Source: Aspergillus flavus (taxonomy: Eukaryota > Ascomycota > Eurotiomycetes > Eurotiales > Aspergillaceae). Taken from it: 64,000 nucleotides of DNA. Below the pieces are notes generated by a model, which searched no databases, was not told where the DNA came from, and was given only the letters and a program-made list of their open reading frames with translations. Shown piece after piece: positions 37,158-49,325 of the stretch (positions within the stretch are counted from its first letter, which is position 1; every line of letters starts with the position of its first letter). Made by a program: the position numbers and the translations under genes. Location of the stretch: the NCBI RefSeq assembly GCF_009017415.1, contig NC_092407.1, forward strand, positions 1,426,001 to 1,490,000, in the 5' to 3' direction.

Positions 37158-37914
37158 GATGAATGAAGCTTCTCTCCGACCTATATAGAGGATGTATATC
37201 CCAAAAAAAAATCTAGAGAGCCTGAAGTTTCGGTGCTGGTTTAAATTGCAAGAAATGGAGACAATATGTACAACCCCCTGACGACAGGGAATCACACCAT
37301 TTCTATATATCTTCCCTTCCACGATAAGACATCGCAAAAGACACTATTATCCCCACATCGCCTCGTGAATACGTTTCAGTGTGTCTTTGAAGCCGACTTT
37401 CCGGATAGCAATCAGCCACGGCTATGCCCCTCCTTTGGGCCGTTCATGCAGATATTCCATTGGTGTGAAGAGAAGCTTGGCCACGAGTCGTTCGACGCCC
37501 CCGCATTTATTGGCATTCGAGATGGGGGAATCGCAGGTGGTCATTGGCTGGTGTCGGTGAAATTCTCGGAGGGCTCGTCATGTCGTCTAAACGATGGTGT
37601 GCTTCTAGCTTTCCGTGGTGCAATTTCATCCTCTAGCCTATTTTGGTTCGAATCTCCCCGGCTCAAGGACTACTGTACAAGGCCACGACAGTTTATGGAG
37701 TCCTCGTTACGAATAAAAGTCACTTGCTGAATGATGATGCAATCGTCATTTCGTCGCTGCAGAGATCATTCTATACATACGGAGTCATTGTCAGTTTGTT
37801 GCCCGGCTAAGTGTTTCTCCGGTGGCCATGCTTGGACAATAATTGTCGCAAGATACAGTTCGCCCACTGTGTTCGTTCATCCTTAAGCTATATTAAAATT
37901 AACATTAAAGGGCA
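37158..37914. other. intergenic, no gene assigned
   Basis: About 750 bases lie upstream of the dioxygenase start and beyond the GH71 stop. A 154-codon plus-strand ORF (37266-37730) spans most of it but shows no domain, signal or intron evidence. Confidence 0.45.
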
Positions 37915-39362
37915 TTACAACATAATCATCTCTCTGGCCAAAATAAAGGTAACCGTTCCAAGGGAGAATAGACACATGGCAGTGGACGGTGCCACGGTTC
38001 CATCCGCCCCGGAAGTGCCAACCCACGCATTATAATTCTGGAACCCCTTCTCCTCCTTAGGACACTCGGATGTGATATGCTCTCCAGAGATACTAGCTAT
38101 CTCCTTATCGCCTCGTGATATGCTCACCTTCACCTCTCCAGACTGGGTGAATGGCACACTACCATGGTAGATACCCTTTCCATCCTTGGGGGTGTTATCC
38201 CAGCTCCCTGTCACCTTGGTCTTTCCGATACTGACCGTGACATCAGCTGTGGAGTTGAGAAGGGCTGAGTACATAATGCGATCGTGGACAATCTCCGACG
38301 GCTTGTACTCGACCTGGCCCTGACTCTCGGAGTTGCCGGTAGTACCGCCAGTGGTGCATGCCGATGCAGGATGCAGGCGGTACCAGGTCACCACATTCTC
38401 TTCCTTGATAGGGATTGTCGAGTTCGGGTTCTTGTACTGATCAACGACGTACGGCAAGAATGTGCGCCAGCCATCGTGGGGCATGTTGTTGGCGTAGTTG
38501 AAGGGGGCCTCCCCGCGGTTAAACGCCTCATAGCCATCCTTGTGCAGCGGACCAATATAATGAGACTCGCCGTAGTCATTCCAAGAAATGATTTGAACAA
38601 ACTCCGGTTGGAATGAAATGACCTCCTCCCAACGATCATACCACAGATTATCACCAGCCCATACCCAATTCTTGTCAAAGCCCGGCATATTAGTGTAGAA
38701 CCAAGGCGAGACGGGCATCATGTACGGGCGACCATTCAACGCATGTCTGTATGCATCATCAGCTGAGGTGTTCATGCGGGTAGGGCCATTTGGCCAGGCA
38801 GCCCAGCTGAACAGTCCATCCACGTATGTTCTGTTGGCGGCGGCTTCGGGACCAATTGACGAAAAGTCGGGAATGAAGAAGGAGTCGGTTTGTTTCTTGA
38901 TATCGGGCCAGTCTTTGGACGTTGCGCCCTCGAAGGTGGACATGAAGGGCTTCGAGTCGTACTTGTAGTAGGCGGGGTGGTCTTTATATTTGTTCATAAG
39001 GTCGATCGTGTCTTGCTTAGGCCAGGATCCGTTGCCAGCATAATCGAAGGAGAAGAAGAGTTTGAAGTCGAGGTCTTCGGCTTGCTCGAATGCTTTGTCA
39101 AGGGTCGCGGGGAGCATCTCGTTGTGGGCCATATTCAGCGCGAACCCATCTATGTGGGCGTTCTGGGCTAGTTGAATGTCGTTCTTCCATTCTTTATCTG
39201 AGAATTCGGCACTATTGCCCACCTAGTATGAGATAAACCTGTTATTTGGGATATTTGAGGCGGGTTGAGAGGGTTGAGTACCATGAAGTGAGCAAAGACT
39301 GCCTTTGCCTGGACTTGTGCGCTGCACCATGACAGTAGGGCAAGAGCGTAAAGCCGCTGCAT
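37915..39362 (-). CDS. GH71 alpha-1,3-glucanase (mutanase)
   Basis: Two exons (39362-39282, 39222-37915) give 462 aa. The junction reads AVFAHFM|VGNSAEF. A signal peptide (MQRLYALALLSWCSAQVQA) is followed by the GH71 start KAVFAHFMVGN. Other family landmarks are HIDGFALNMAH, GLFSWAAWPNG and SWNDYGESHYIGP. GH71 enzymes hydrolyse alpha-1,3-glucan in fungal walls, for wall remodelling, separation or autolysis. The C-terminus has a small-residue stretch (GTSGADGTVAPST) followed by a hydrophobic segment, suggesting a GPI anchor, although the final residues AREMIML are less typical for one. There is no separate carbohydrate-binding module. Confidence 0.9.
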
Positions 39363-42300
39363 GGTGGCTGGGGTGGACTTTGACAGATACAAGCAAAGGG
39401 GTCGTGACTTTCTCATAACAATTTGGCGCAAAGACAGTATTAAATATTGTGAGATTTAGACGTGGTGTTTGTATACGCAACAGGATGAGGGCTCATATTG
39501 AGATGATCACTACCTTGTCTGGCCAGATTTTTACTGGATCAATACCACTAGTATACAGGCTGAACTGCAGTTACCATTAGCTTCAGGGTTCAGGGTCTCG
39601 CCTGCTATTGTCGGTTAGTCTCTTGCCCTAATTTTAGAACTGGGCCAATAACCAACAACCATGACAGGGCGGTGGGAAAGACCCTTTCCTAACATACATT
39701 CGGTGTATTTGACGTCTAAGTGCTTTGACCGGTATCTTTAGCTTTATTGTATGCACGTAGCAGGATACTTCAATAGTTCATGTTGGGGGACAGGTCCGGA
39801 TGTGACTTTAAATGTGTTTTTCCACACCTCACACTCAACCTGTCATATTTGTGATATATCCAATAACTGTTCGTGAACTGCAATAAGAGCTCAAGTTTTA
39901 TGACAACTCTCAAGCCACTTTGGACAGCACGTCGACGGGAAATCGGTTGAAAGCGTTGACGTGTATCCTATCATTTAGTCGCGATAGAGAGCTTTCTGGA
40001 TTATTCTGAGGTTTTTGTCTAGACCTAACAGCTTGTTACAGATACTAAATTCTCACATCAGCATAATGTGGTCTCAGATCACGACATTCCATTCGTTCAG
40101 GTAGGCTCTAAATACTAATGTAGGTACATACGTAGTCAATTCATACCTTGCGTTGCCAATCCTGCGACTCATCGACTGCCAAGCACTTTCATACATCGTT
40201 TTACGTGATGATCCCGAGCTACATATTGGATTCAGCCTTTTATGCGGCTTGCGACGTCTGAGTTGCGCAAACTGTCGCTAGTCATAGTGCGAGATTCTCT
40301 ACTGTAGGGAGGATACTGCGACTAGGAATATCCCTGGACGCACTATGTGAGACAGGAAGTGGTGGAACTTTCGGCATTTAGAAAATTGTGGTATCAATGT
40401 GGAGATACACTACGCCCGTTTCCGCCTGTTGCCGAAGCTCCCGGAGATAGTAGGCCAGTAGACTCTGGCGCCATGGCTGTTGTCAACATGCAATCCATGT
40501 AAAAGAATATCGACAGCAGCAGCAACACTTGAGAAAGAAAAAACGGACTGGAAACTCTAAAGGCTCTCTGTTGGCTCAAAGGGACAGTTGCTGCAGTGCA
40601 GCATAGAAACTGGTCCAAAATGACTTCTATCCCGACGATAACGGCGGGGCTGTCCACTTCAGCCAGTGGCCTTGTACGGAGGGCTGTTGTCTCAGTCCTA
40701 ATATAGAAATCACAAGTATACTTACCTGTGGTGGAAGCAAGTAGTGGAAAGGTAGCTCATTGATGGTGACTTTTAAGGTTCTTCCAGCTAGAATAACGCC
40801 CACCCATGGTACCGTTGTCTTGGCGTCTCGGAAGCAAACGAGTCTATGGTCACTGACCAGACGATACTGAGACATGCTGGATCTGGCGTTATCGCCGGGT
40901 TGCCCAACCGGTCTCGCACGTTATCTATTGGGTAATTCGTCTGCCCGGAGACGACAGTGTCTGGCGAGGCGAGAGTTTTCATATCCAAGAATATACAATC
41001 TTGCCGACCGTGTCTCAGATGACTCTCTACATACCAGCACATTGTCTTGATGCTTATGACCTTTTATTATCTAGGTATCAATAGCACAGTGGCACCGGAT
41101 TAATCCGGGACTGAGACTATGATTCAAGTGGCCAGGTATTCGTAGTAGAAGGTATTCAGCCCATCTGGTCAAGTGAAGCAACCCGTGTCTCCTTCTGAAC
41201 ATTTCGAGGCAAAGATATACCAATCTCAATGGTAACCGGCATGAGAACCCTAACTTGAAAAATGACGAAGCACGCGACATCAGGCCACGTGCTCAGAGCG
41301 GGTGCCTTATCAGTAACACACCTCCAGTCAACTCTTCCCAAGGGTGAAACTCATGTCTGACAACTCACTGCTCGCTAAATTTAGCTTGGAGGGACCTCTC
41401 CACATTGGCGCGATTCTGATTACCACAAAGCCTAGCAACGTTGCAGAATAGCTTCATTGATTCGGACAAAGGGTAATAACGCGATCGAGTCAGCCACGTC
41501 GTGGTTGGGTATTGCAGTTACTAACATGGCCTCTCTATGCACTCTGCACATGAAACAGGAATACGAATGAGCCTTCCCCTCCATCCTAAGGCGAGAAGGA
41601 TAAGGCGAAGGCTTTCCGGAGTCATTTATAGTGGTCTGCAGTGGCCCAAGGTCTAACCAGTGACGCATGCGATACGAAGTTGCCTCAATCACTCTAGTGG
41701 TATCCTTCCAGCTAGACAAGTAAATCACTATCTATACGACAATAGCACTTGGATAATTCTGGTCGGCCAAACTACAGAACACTGCGAGGGTCTGTGCTGT
41801 TGATGTTCGGCGTGAGGCTGCATGGAAAAGAGATAGTCAACTTCTATCTAGGAACAAAGACTAGGTTGTGGCTTACATATCTGAAGAATCCCTACATGGC
41901 CTTGCTAGTCAGCATGTAGCAGCTTAGCCAAGAGACCAACTTTGAAGACCCTACTTGGGAAACCGTCTTCGTGGGGTAGCACTATAATCCGATTCAATCA
42001 ATGCCATGATGGTGTGAGTTGATAATCTTCCCTGGAAGAAATCGTAGTGTCAGGAACATCTAGAACGAGGATTGTCAGGTTTGGCTCTGGTCCTCGACAT
42101 ATCTCCTACCAATGTGTTCGAGAATTGAATATAAGCATGAGCTGCTGGCGATCGTGTGTGACCTCCGATTGAAAGGGCCTTTTCCCCTCTGCCTATTTTT
42201 CTTATAGGACGAATCGAATCACATGGCTGGCTGAAGCATACATATCGGGGGAAAATCTAGATGTCATGGATCCCTCCCTTGCACTAGCATTTCTAAAGTG

Positions 42301-42818
42301 GGCCTGAATTGTGTATAGTTGAAAATATAGTAATGACTATCACTACCACGTTTTCTATATTTCTGCCGGAAAATGCACCCTCACCTATAGGCTTGAAGAG
42401 ATTTACATTCCAATGGAGGTATCATTACTGAGCTCCATTGAAAATATGATACGTTGTTGGGAGAATGTCAAACTCGATGCAAGGGGCAGACCTCCTTCCG
42501 GCATATAACACATCTAAGTCCCCACGACTGAATCAATAGTACACATTGAGGCTGTGCTTTTAATCAGGTCGGCATTTGGTGTGGTTTAAAAATGTAAAGG
42601 GGGAAGGAATGATGCTAGTAGGGAAAGTGTATGTCGGCTTGATTTAAATTGATGGCTATACCATTCTTCAGAAGAACCATAGACGACCTTCAACAATTCT
42701 TGGATCAAATATCACTTGTCACTCAATCGCAGACAATGCTTGAATAGAAAAAAAAAAAAAAAAAAGAAAGAAAGAAAAACGGAAGAAAAGTAAAAGACTT
42801 TAGCCGCCGTTCTTTACG
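39363..42818. other. 3.4 kb without a supportable gene
   Basis: Several overlapping minus-strand ORFs of 60-100 codons run from 40394 to 41728, but none shows a family motif and I could not join them with credible introns. The last 600 bases are AT-rich and contain the promoter of the M28 gene. An 18-A run followed by GAAA repeats lies at 42748-42780. The ORF string may be a decayed gene, but this is not established. Confidence 0.4.
42748..42780 (+). repeat. poly-A / GAAA simple repeat in leader
   Basis: Eighteen A residues are followed by GAAAGAAAGAAAAAC, ending about 40 bases before the M28 start codon. It is probably part of the 5' leader or core promoter. Confidence 0.8.
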
Positions 42819-45068
42819 ATGCCGAGTCGATTGATATTCATAACGACATCACTCTTCCTCACTCACTTATCTGTTGGCATTCATGCTAACATTCCATCCT
42901 CTGTCTCATCTCCGGCTCCGATAAGACACCAACCCGCTGGTCATTCGCTCGACATCCCAGCCCGAAACAGCGTTCTAGCCAGTGATCTCGAAGAGATCAT
43001 TCTGAATGGCCCCAATGAGCAAAAGGCCCGCGAGTGGAATCTCCACTATACCTCCGAGCCACATTGGCTGGGTCAAGGAGAATCTCTCGCCGTGTGGACT
43101 CAAGAGAAATGGCGGGAATTTGGAGTTGAGAACACCACCATCAAGTCATATCCAGTCCCAAAATCGCCCAGCATACCGTCGTATCAAAGGCTCGCTTTAC
43201 TCGAGAGGAAGCCTGGGGACGCCGACGGCCAAAATGACACAGAGTTATTCATCGCTAGCTTGAACGAAGGTTCGACCTTCGTGAACCCCATCAGTGGAAA
43301 AATCATCAGCACTCCTCAATTCTTCTCCAGTACGCCAAGCGCAAATGTTACGGCACCCTTTGTGTTCGTGAATTTTGGTCTGGATTCAGACTACGATGAC
43401 CTCCAACAATCAAATATCGATGTGAGTGGTAAGATCGGGATTATGAAACAAGGTTCCTTGACTGTCGGGCCCGCCCTGTCTAAAGCACAGGAGAGAGGCT
43501 TGGTGGGCTTGATATTTTATCTCGATCCGGAGTTTGACGCAAACGTCACCGAAGCACATGGCTACCTGCCGTTCCCTGAAGGCCCGGCTAGGGCACCAGG
43601 TAGCATTGTGCGGCGAGGCATTGACGCTCCAGATCCATTACTAAAGATTCCCACCATTCCAATCTCATATTCCGAGGCCCTCCCATTTCTCAAGGCTCTC
43701 AATGGCCATGGACCACAGGCAAGCGAGATCGGCACCACTTGGCAGGGAGGGCAGCTAGGATATCTCGGGGTCAATTACAATGTTGGACCATCACCGGACG
43801 GCTTGATGATTAACCTGGTGAACATCATGCAGACTTCAAACGTCTCTGTATACAACGTGATCGGGACGATCAAGGGCGAGACTGAAGACGAAGTGATTGT
43901 CCTAGGAAACCATCGTGATGCGTGGGGTGCTGGTGCCGGTGATCCAAATAGTGGTTCTGCGGCACTAAACGAAGTCATCCGTACCCTTGGTACCGCTATG
44001 AAGAAAGGCTGGAAGCCATTCAGAACCCTGATATTTGCCAGTTGGGATGGCAAGGAGCCAAGCAGCTGGGGAGCTGCCCTTTGGGTAAAGGATAATCTTC
44101 CCTGGCTGTCTGAAGCGGCTGTCGCTTATCTTGAAATCGAGACTGCTGCAACTGGCACAGAGATCTTCACCAAAGCCAGTCCACTTCTACGCGACGTCAT
44201 CTATTCGGCTGCTGCGAAGGTTCTCTCCCCTGACCAGAGTAAGCCGGGACAGAGTGTCTTGGATGTATGGGGTGGTCATATAGAACCGGAAGGTGGAGGA
44301 GACACTAATATATTCGTTAGCAATGGCATTGCCTCCCTCAATCTTGGCTTTGCTCCTGGTCCAACGGATCCTGTCTTCCACTGGCACTCGGACTTTGACG
44401 ATATACAGTGGATGGACAACTTTGGGGATCCAACCTATGAGTATCATACTGCAAGTGCTAAACTATGGGCGCTGACTGCAACACAATTGGCCGACGAGCC
44501 GGTCCTTCCCTTCAATGCTACGGCATACCCTGTTTCACTGGGCAGTTATTTAAACGAGCTGAAGGTCACCTTGGAAGAGGCGTCATCAGACGAAGCCTAT
44601 CAGCAAGGGCAAGATTCCTGTACTGTCAATCTGCAACCATTGGAAGACGCTATTGCAGAGCTACACCAGGTGGCTGTTCAATTTGACACGAACGCAGCAG
44701 ACCTTGCAGCGAGGCTGAACCAAAAGAATACGACCATCACGGCTTCAACCTACCAGGAAGATAAGACGATCCAAGATATTAACCGAAAGTACAGAACATT
44801 TGAGGGGCAATTCGTGGTTCCACCAGCTAGTCCAGGAGCAAGAGCACAGCACGTTGTGTATCCGCGAACCTCGTACAGAACTATTCTACCTACTTTTCCT
44901 AGTATCACGAAGAACGTGACAAACGGTAATTGGTGCGATGCAGAGGTAATTTCTTTCTCGCCCTCTCAGAAAAGGAGATGATCTCTAACTACGGATGTCC
45001 CCCCTTAGAAATCGAACCAAATTGTCACAGACAAAGTACGCAGCGCTACGGAATTGTTACGATCGTAG
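42819..45068 (+). CDS. M28B peptidase-like secreted protein (glutamate carboxypeptidase II / transferrin receptor fold), probable pseudoenzyme
   Basis: Exons 42819-44945 and 45009-45068 give 728 aa; the second exon adds KSNQIVTDKVRSATELLRS. A signal peptide covers about residues 1-24. The order is a short stalk, PA domain (about 160-300), M28 domain (about 330-550) and a dimerisation-like helical domain. Zinc-ligand motifs HRDAWGAGAGDPNSGSAAL and FHWHSDFDD are present. In the family the catalytic base and a zinc ligand are the Glu pair in WDAEEFG; here the segment is SWDGKEPSSWG, so the catalytic Glu is Lys. The Asp of the NADSS motif is also changed, to Glu (LEIETAA). The protein is probably secreted or vacuolar and inactive as a peptidase, as transferrin receptors are. 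The fold is certain, the function open. Confidence 0.87.
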
Positions 45069-45452
45069 TAGGGCTTTGAACCGTATGCAACGATTTTGTC
45101 TTGCCAGGAACGGTCCCAGCTCGATCAGGAGGGCGGAATTGGTATATGTGTCTACTTAATATGTATATTATTTGAGTGCATTCCTTCTCGGTATGTCTCC
45201 TTGGAAGGAAACGTACAATTCATAGCTCCTATAATAATCTACAAATCTCATACCTGGGCAGTCAGCGGAGGTCCCAGCACGTCAACTTCTACCCTTAAGA
45301 GGAGAGCCCAACCACACCGGTATACCAGGAAAGAAGTCATTTCCCATACGGAAACATGTTGACACAGATTTACCACATGAACAAAGAGCCATACGCAAGG
45401 ACCCTGCCACCCAAAAACAGCGTATCAAATCCCTCATCTTACATATCCAGAC
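45069..45452. other. short convergent intergenic gap
   Basis: This 384-base gap lies between the M28 gene and the convergent F-box gene. It has an 88-codon ORF without features; nothing else was seen. Confidence 0.45.
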
Positions 45453-46019
45453 TCACCCCAACAGAGAAGCACGTAGATGAGTCCCATCACGAAAATCCCT
45501 CTCACGAGTAGTTCTCTCTTCCCAACAGCTCCCGCAAATCGCAATCCCCTTACAATCCTTCCCTCCAACCGCAAACTCCCTACAAACCATACATATCACG
45601 AACATAACCCCCTGGACCACAATCTGAGCCCCAGGTCCATACCTCGCCGTCCCGGAACGTGGCATCAGCCCACATTCCACACAGAAGCGCCTCTCGGCAT
45701 CACGACCATATCTACCCCGCCCGCGTCGAAGCATCCGATCCGCGAATTTGCCCGCTGGACGGAGACGGAGACAATACCGACAGGCGTAGATATCGTGTGC
45801 GAGGGCGAAGTCTGTGAGTTCGGCTTGGAGGAGCTCATGGTGTGGAAGTGGTGGGATTAAATCGTTGAAGTAGGTGCAGGTTAGTTTGAGGTGGATTATG
45901 TCGGGAAAGATGAGGAGGTTGGCGATGAGGATGTGGAGTTCGGGTGGGAGGTTCATGAAATGTGGAATTGGTTTTGGTCGTGTTTTGGGGGGAGTGGCTG
46001 TATCATCCTGCTGAGGCAT
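45453..46019 (-). CDS. F-box protein with Cys-pair zinc-binding-like tail
   Basis: A single exon encodes 188 aa. An F-box lies at about residues 21-60 (FMNLPPELHILIANLLIFPDI then HLKLTCTYFNDLI). After it come four Cys pairs (CRYC, CVEC, CMVC and CGSC) that could bind two zinc ions. This small F-box plus Cys-pair form is common in Aspergillus and Penicillium. By family it should link SCF ubiquitin ligase to an unknown substrate. The antisense ORF at 45477-45860 is a shadow. Confidence 0.8.
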   Translation of the reverse strand: MPQQDDTATPPKTRPKPIPHFMNLPPELHILIANLLIFPDIIHLKLTCTYFNDLIPPLPHHELLQAELTDFALAHDIYACRYCLRLRPAGKFADRMLRRGRGRYGRDAERRFCVECGLMPRSGTARYGPGAQIVVQGVMFVICMVCREFAVGGKDCKGIAICGSCWEERTTRERDFRDGTHLRASLLG

Positions 46020-46392
46020 TTTGTTTAGGTGTCGGTGATTTGTTCCATGGGGTATAGAGGAGCTTCGTCATGTTGTTTTGCGTAGTGAGTTGGGGATGGT
46101 TGAGGTTGAGGTGTTGTTGCGAGTGGTTGCCGATCGGGATACGAGGTTCACGGCCCGATTCGGGTTGGATTAGTCACGGCTGAGGAGGAACCCTAATCTT
46201 CCAGCAACAATCTACAAACGCGAAGATAAACATAAGGAACTAGATGGGAATATGTTGATGCATTTTGATTCAGTGACAGTTAAGTGAAGATGATAGTCTT
46301 TGTGAGATTGAGTCGTTATATGTGTTCTATGTCAAATCGTAACATATATATATATGCGTACCGCTAATCCTTGCACCCCAATATATTTTCCT
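46020..46392. other. short intergenic gap
   Basis: This 373-base AT-rich gap holds a TA repeat around 46344-46355. It contains the F-box gene promoter and the 3' end of the HAD gene. No other feature was seen. Confidence 0.45.
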
Positions 46393-47289
46393 CTAGAAAA
46401 CATTATTGAAAGTAAATGTAAAAGTTCCCTGCGACCCATTCTTCCTCCGCACTTCTACAAATCGATGATCAGGTATCACCCAATCCGCACCAGCCGCCTT
46501 GAGCTGGTCAACAGTGTGCGTAGTTGTTACTGCTAGAACATAACATCCAGCTGATTTACCTGCTTTTACACCTGCCGGAGCATCTTCGACAACGAGAACG
46601 TCCTTTATGTCATCTTCTCCGCGATGTTGCAGCAGGCGAGTTCGAGCTTTATAGTAACCTTCTGGATCAGGCTTGCCGATTTTGACATCCTCTGCGACGG
46701 TGACCTCTTGGGGCCGAGGTAAACGCAGTACATCGAGCCAACCAGTCAATAGAGCATTAGTGCCCGATGTTACGATTGCCCAAGGTGCGTGCAGACTGTT
46801 AAGTGTCTCAAGAAGAGCTCGTGCACCCGGAATCTCAATGGCGGGATTCTTGCACAGGGTAGGTATTTTGCTTTCCGTGGCGCTTATGTCTAGATTGGTT
46901 ATTTGTTAGGGACTCGTTGCAAAGATAGGAGAGGCAAATGTATAGAACGAATCTCACATTCCCAATTTGCTCTGCTAGGATCAAGGTCTTTCAGAACATC
47001 GATACTGCGTCTACCATGCGATGTTTGCAAGATTACTTCGTGGTCAATGCCGATTTCTTCGCCGATTCTGTTTTACTCGTTAGTATATCCCGGGAGCGGT
47101 GGGAAGGTGTTTGTAAGGCGGCAAACCTTCTCCAGTTCTCAACAATAGCTAGTGGGACAAGTATTAGCACACAAGCAAACGGAGAGGTATCTCAGATATA
47201 CCTTCAGTGGAGTCAATTATTGTTCCGTCAAAATCGAATAAGACACCGGCGAATTCATGAGTTGTCGACGTGGTGCTAATAATCGGCAT
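46393..47289 (-). CDS. HAD-family sugar/polyol phosphatase
   Basis: Four exons (47289-47202, 47148-47127, 47067-46958, 46889-46393) give 238 aa. Exon 2 is only 22 bases but keeps frame and has good GT..AG borders (EAIVENWRR|IGEEIGIDHE). HAD motifs: I, LFDFDGTIIDST; II, AIVTSGT; III, the Lys in KIGKPDPEGYY; IV, VVEDAPAGVKAG. The layout, with a helical cap between motifs I and II, matches fungal glycerol-3-phosphatase and 2-deoxyglucose-6-phosphatase proteins (Gpp/Dog type). It probably dephosphorylates a small sugar or polyol phosphate in the cytosol. It is divergent from the DUF1479 gene. Confidence 0.88.
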
Positions 47290-47700
47290 ATTGGTAGTCG
47301 TTATATTGTCAGGTATGCAATCCTTGTAGTAGAGTAGAGTAGAAATCTTGAATCATTAAGAAGCATTGACCAGCATGCTCATTGACCCTTATTCCTGGCA
47401 CAACTTTATAGAGATTGTGTCGGGGTGGCGAATGAGAGCAGGGCGGAAACCTTCCTAATCCGGTAACATACCCGCCATTGTATACAGCACAAAATGACGC
47501 ACAACCATTGAAAAGCATTCTCGCCCTAGAAATCTGTGTTCCGATACAACCGAAGAGACTTTGTCTCTAAGATTATAAATACCCCTGGAGCAGAGCTAAC
47601 GTTCCTCATAACAATCACTCAGATCTACTCCATATATGAGTATCTGTACAATCGATTACTCCTACAATTCTAAACTCAGTCTTCTTTTACCCGTTCAAAC
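47290..47700. promoter_or_regulatory. shared divergent promoter of the HAD and DUF1479 genes
   Basis: Only 411 bases separate the two divergent start codons, so regulatory sequence is probably shared. A TATAAAT word lies at about 47574-47580, 120 bases before the DUF1479 start. Confidence 0.5.
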
Positions 47701-49325
47701 ATGCATCTTCATACCCCATCACGTTTAGTAATTGCTTGTCAGGCATTGAAACCCGTCCACGCTCATAAGTCCTTCATACGGCAAGCCACATCCAGCGCCG
47801 AGTCTCGCAAAGAAGGCGACATCTCATCTGTTTTCGTTTCCTTGTCAGGAAAAGAGGAAGCACCTCTGCCCCCAAGGTTCGCAGAGCAAAAGAAGAGACT
47901 AATTGCCGGACGGGAAGACCAAATCGAAAGGAGTTGGCATCGTCTCTTGCACACACTGAAGGATGAGGTTCGCTTGATCGAACAGCGTGGCTCTGATATC
48001 ATTCCTTCGATTGATTTCAAGGATATCCATGCCGCACCGAAGACGTTCCGAGATGAACTTCGAAAACGAGGTGTTGCTGTCATCCGAGGCGTGGTCCCTG
48101 AGCATGATGCCAGAGCTTACAAAAATGAGATCGAGGATTATGTTAAGGCTAATCCAGGAACAAAAGGTACTGTGTCGATTACTCTCCAATCGTTACTATT
48201 CTAATACATATCTAGCATTCCCTCCACATGACCCTCAAGTCTATGAGCTGTACTGGTCACAGCCCCAGATGCGCGCACGTACACATCCAAATATGCTAGA
48301 AGCTCAACGTTTCCTTATGAGTTTCTGGCACTCGAACTCGCCGGACGCAATGATATCTTCTACCCACCCCTTGACCTACGCAGACAGACTTCGTATTCGC
48401 CAACCAGGGGATGCCGGGTTTGCACTAGGCCCTCATGTGGACGGAGGAGGCCCTGAAAGGTGGGAAGACAACGGCTATGGTCGCGGTAATGTTTACCAGA
48501 GAATCTGGCAGGGGGAATGGGAAAAGTATGACCCCTGGGAAGCTAGTTGCCGAGTTCTAGCAGAGGCAGACTTGTACAACGGCGCTGGAGCATGTTCAAT
48601 GTTTCGCATGTTTCAAGCATGGCTGGGCATGTCTCATACAGGACCTAACGAGGGAACGCTACTGGTCAACCCTCTGCTCTCTTTGGCGACGACTTACTTC
48701 CTACTGCGACCCTTTTGCGAGCCAATTTATACACCTCCTAAGGAATGCTCTCGCATGGCTACGGAGACCTTCCTGCATCCAAGTAACTGGCGCTTGGAGA
48801 GAGAGACATCAAGTAACCTGCAGGGTGCAACTCCGGGCTTCGCGCAGGAAGTCACTGCCACTCTTCATCCTCACTTGGAGCTTGAGAAGACGATGGTACA
48901 TGTTCCTAAGATCGCCCCGGGTGACTATGTAGCATGGCACTGTGACAGTGAGTACCCAACCTGAATGTTCCACATAAGCAAACAATCTAACTAGACTAGC
49001 CATCCATGCCGTTGACCGTGTACATAATGGAACCGGCGATTCGAGCGTTATGTACATCCCAGCATGCCCCGTCACAGAGGCCAACGCCAACTATGTCAAA
49101 CGCCAGAGGAATGACTTCCTCGAGGGTGTCCCTCCACCAGACTTCCCCGGAGGCAAGGGAGAAAGCGAGCATCTTGGACGTGCCACGGAGGCGGGCTTGC
49201 GCAAGTCCACGAGCCAGCTTGGTTTGCGCTCCTTGGGGCTTACCAAGTGGGATCTGAACGATCAATCTCTCACTCAAGGACAACGACTTGTCTTGGACAA
49301 ATCAAACAAGATTCTGGGATTCTAA
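47701..49325 (+). CDS. DUF1479 protein, probable non-haem Fe(II) oxygenase fold
   Basis: Three exons (47701-48166, 48216-48947, 49000-49325) give 507 aa. DUF1479 (bacterial YbiU-like) proteins have a double-stranded beta-helix fold like 2-oxoglutarate oxygenases. Here the putative iron ligands are LGPHVDGGG and, rebuilt across the second intron, HCDTIHAVDRVHNG. Other family landmarks are RGVAVIRGVVPEHDA and GDYVAWHCD. The N-terminus (LHTPSRLVIACQALKPVHAH) lacks acidic residues and could be mitochondrial. The reaction is unknown for the family in fungi. Confidence 0.88.

Noticed and set aside
37640..37670. GGTTCGAATC, resembling a tRNA B box
   Set aside because: The flanking bases do not form a T-arm stem and no acceptor or anticodon arms can be folded around it.
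37266..37730. 154-codon plus-strand ORF between dioxygenase and glucanase genes
   Set aside because: No recognisable domain, and it overlaps the expected promoter of the dioxygenase gene.
40627..40875. Minus-strand ORF beginning MSQYRLVSDHRLVCFRDAK, faintly like a fumarylacetoacetase-family start
   Set aside because: No downstream catalytic motifs of that family could be found, so the resemblance is too weak.
42819..45068. M28 protein as a true member of the iron regulon because of its transferrin-receptor-like fold
   Set aside because: No ATCWGATAA site lies upstream, it is 7 kb beyond the island, and fold similarity alone does not imply iron uptake.
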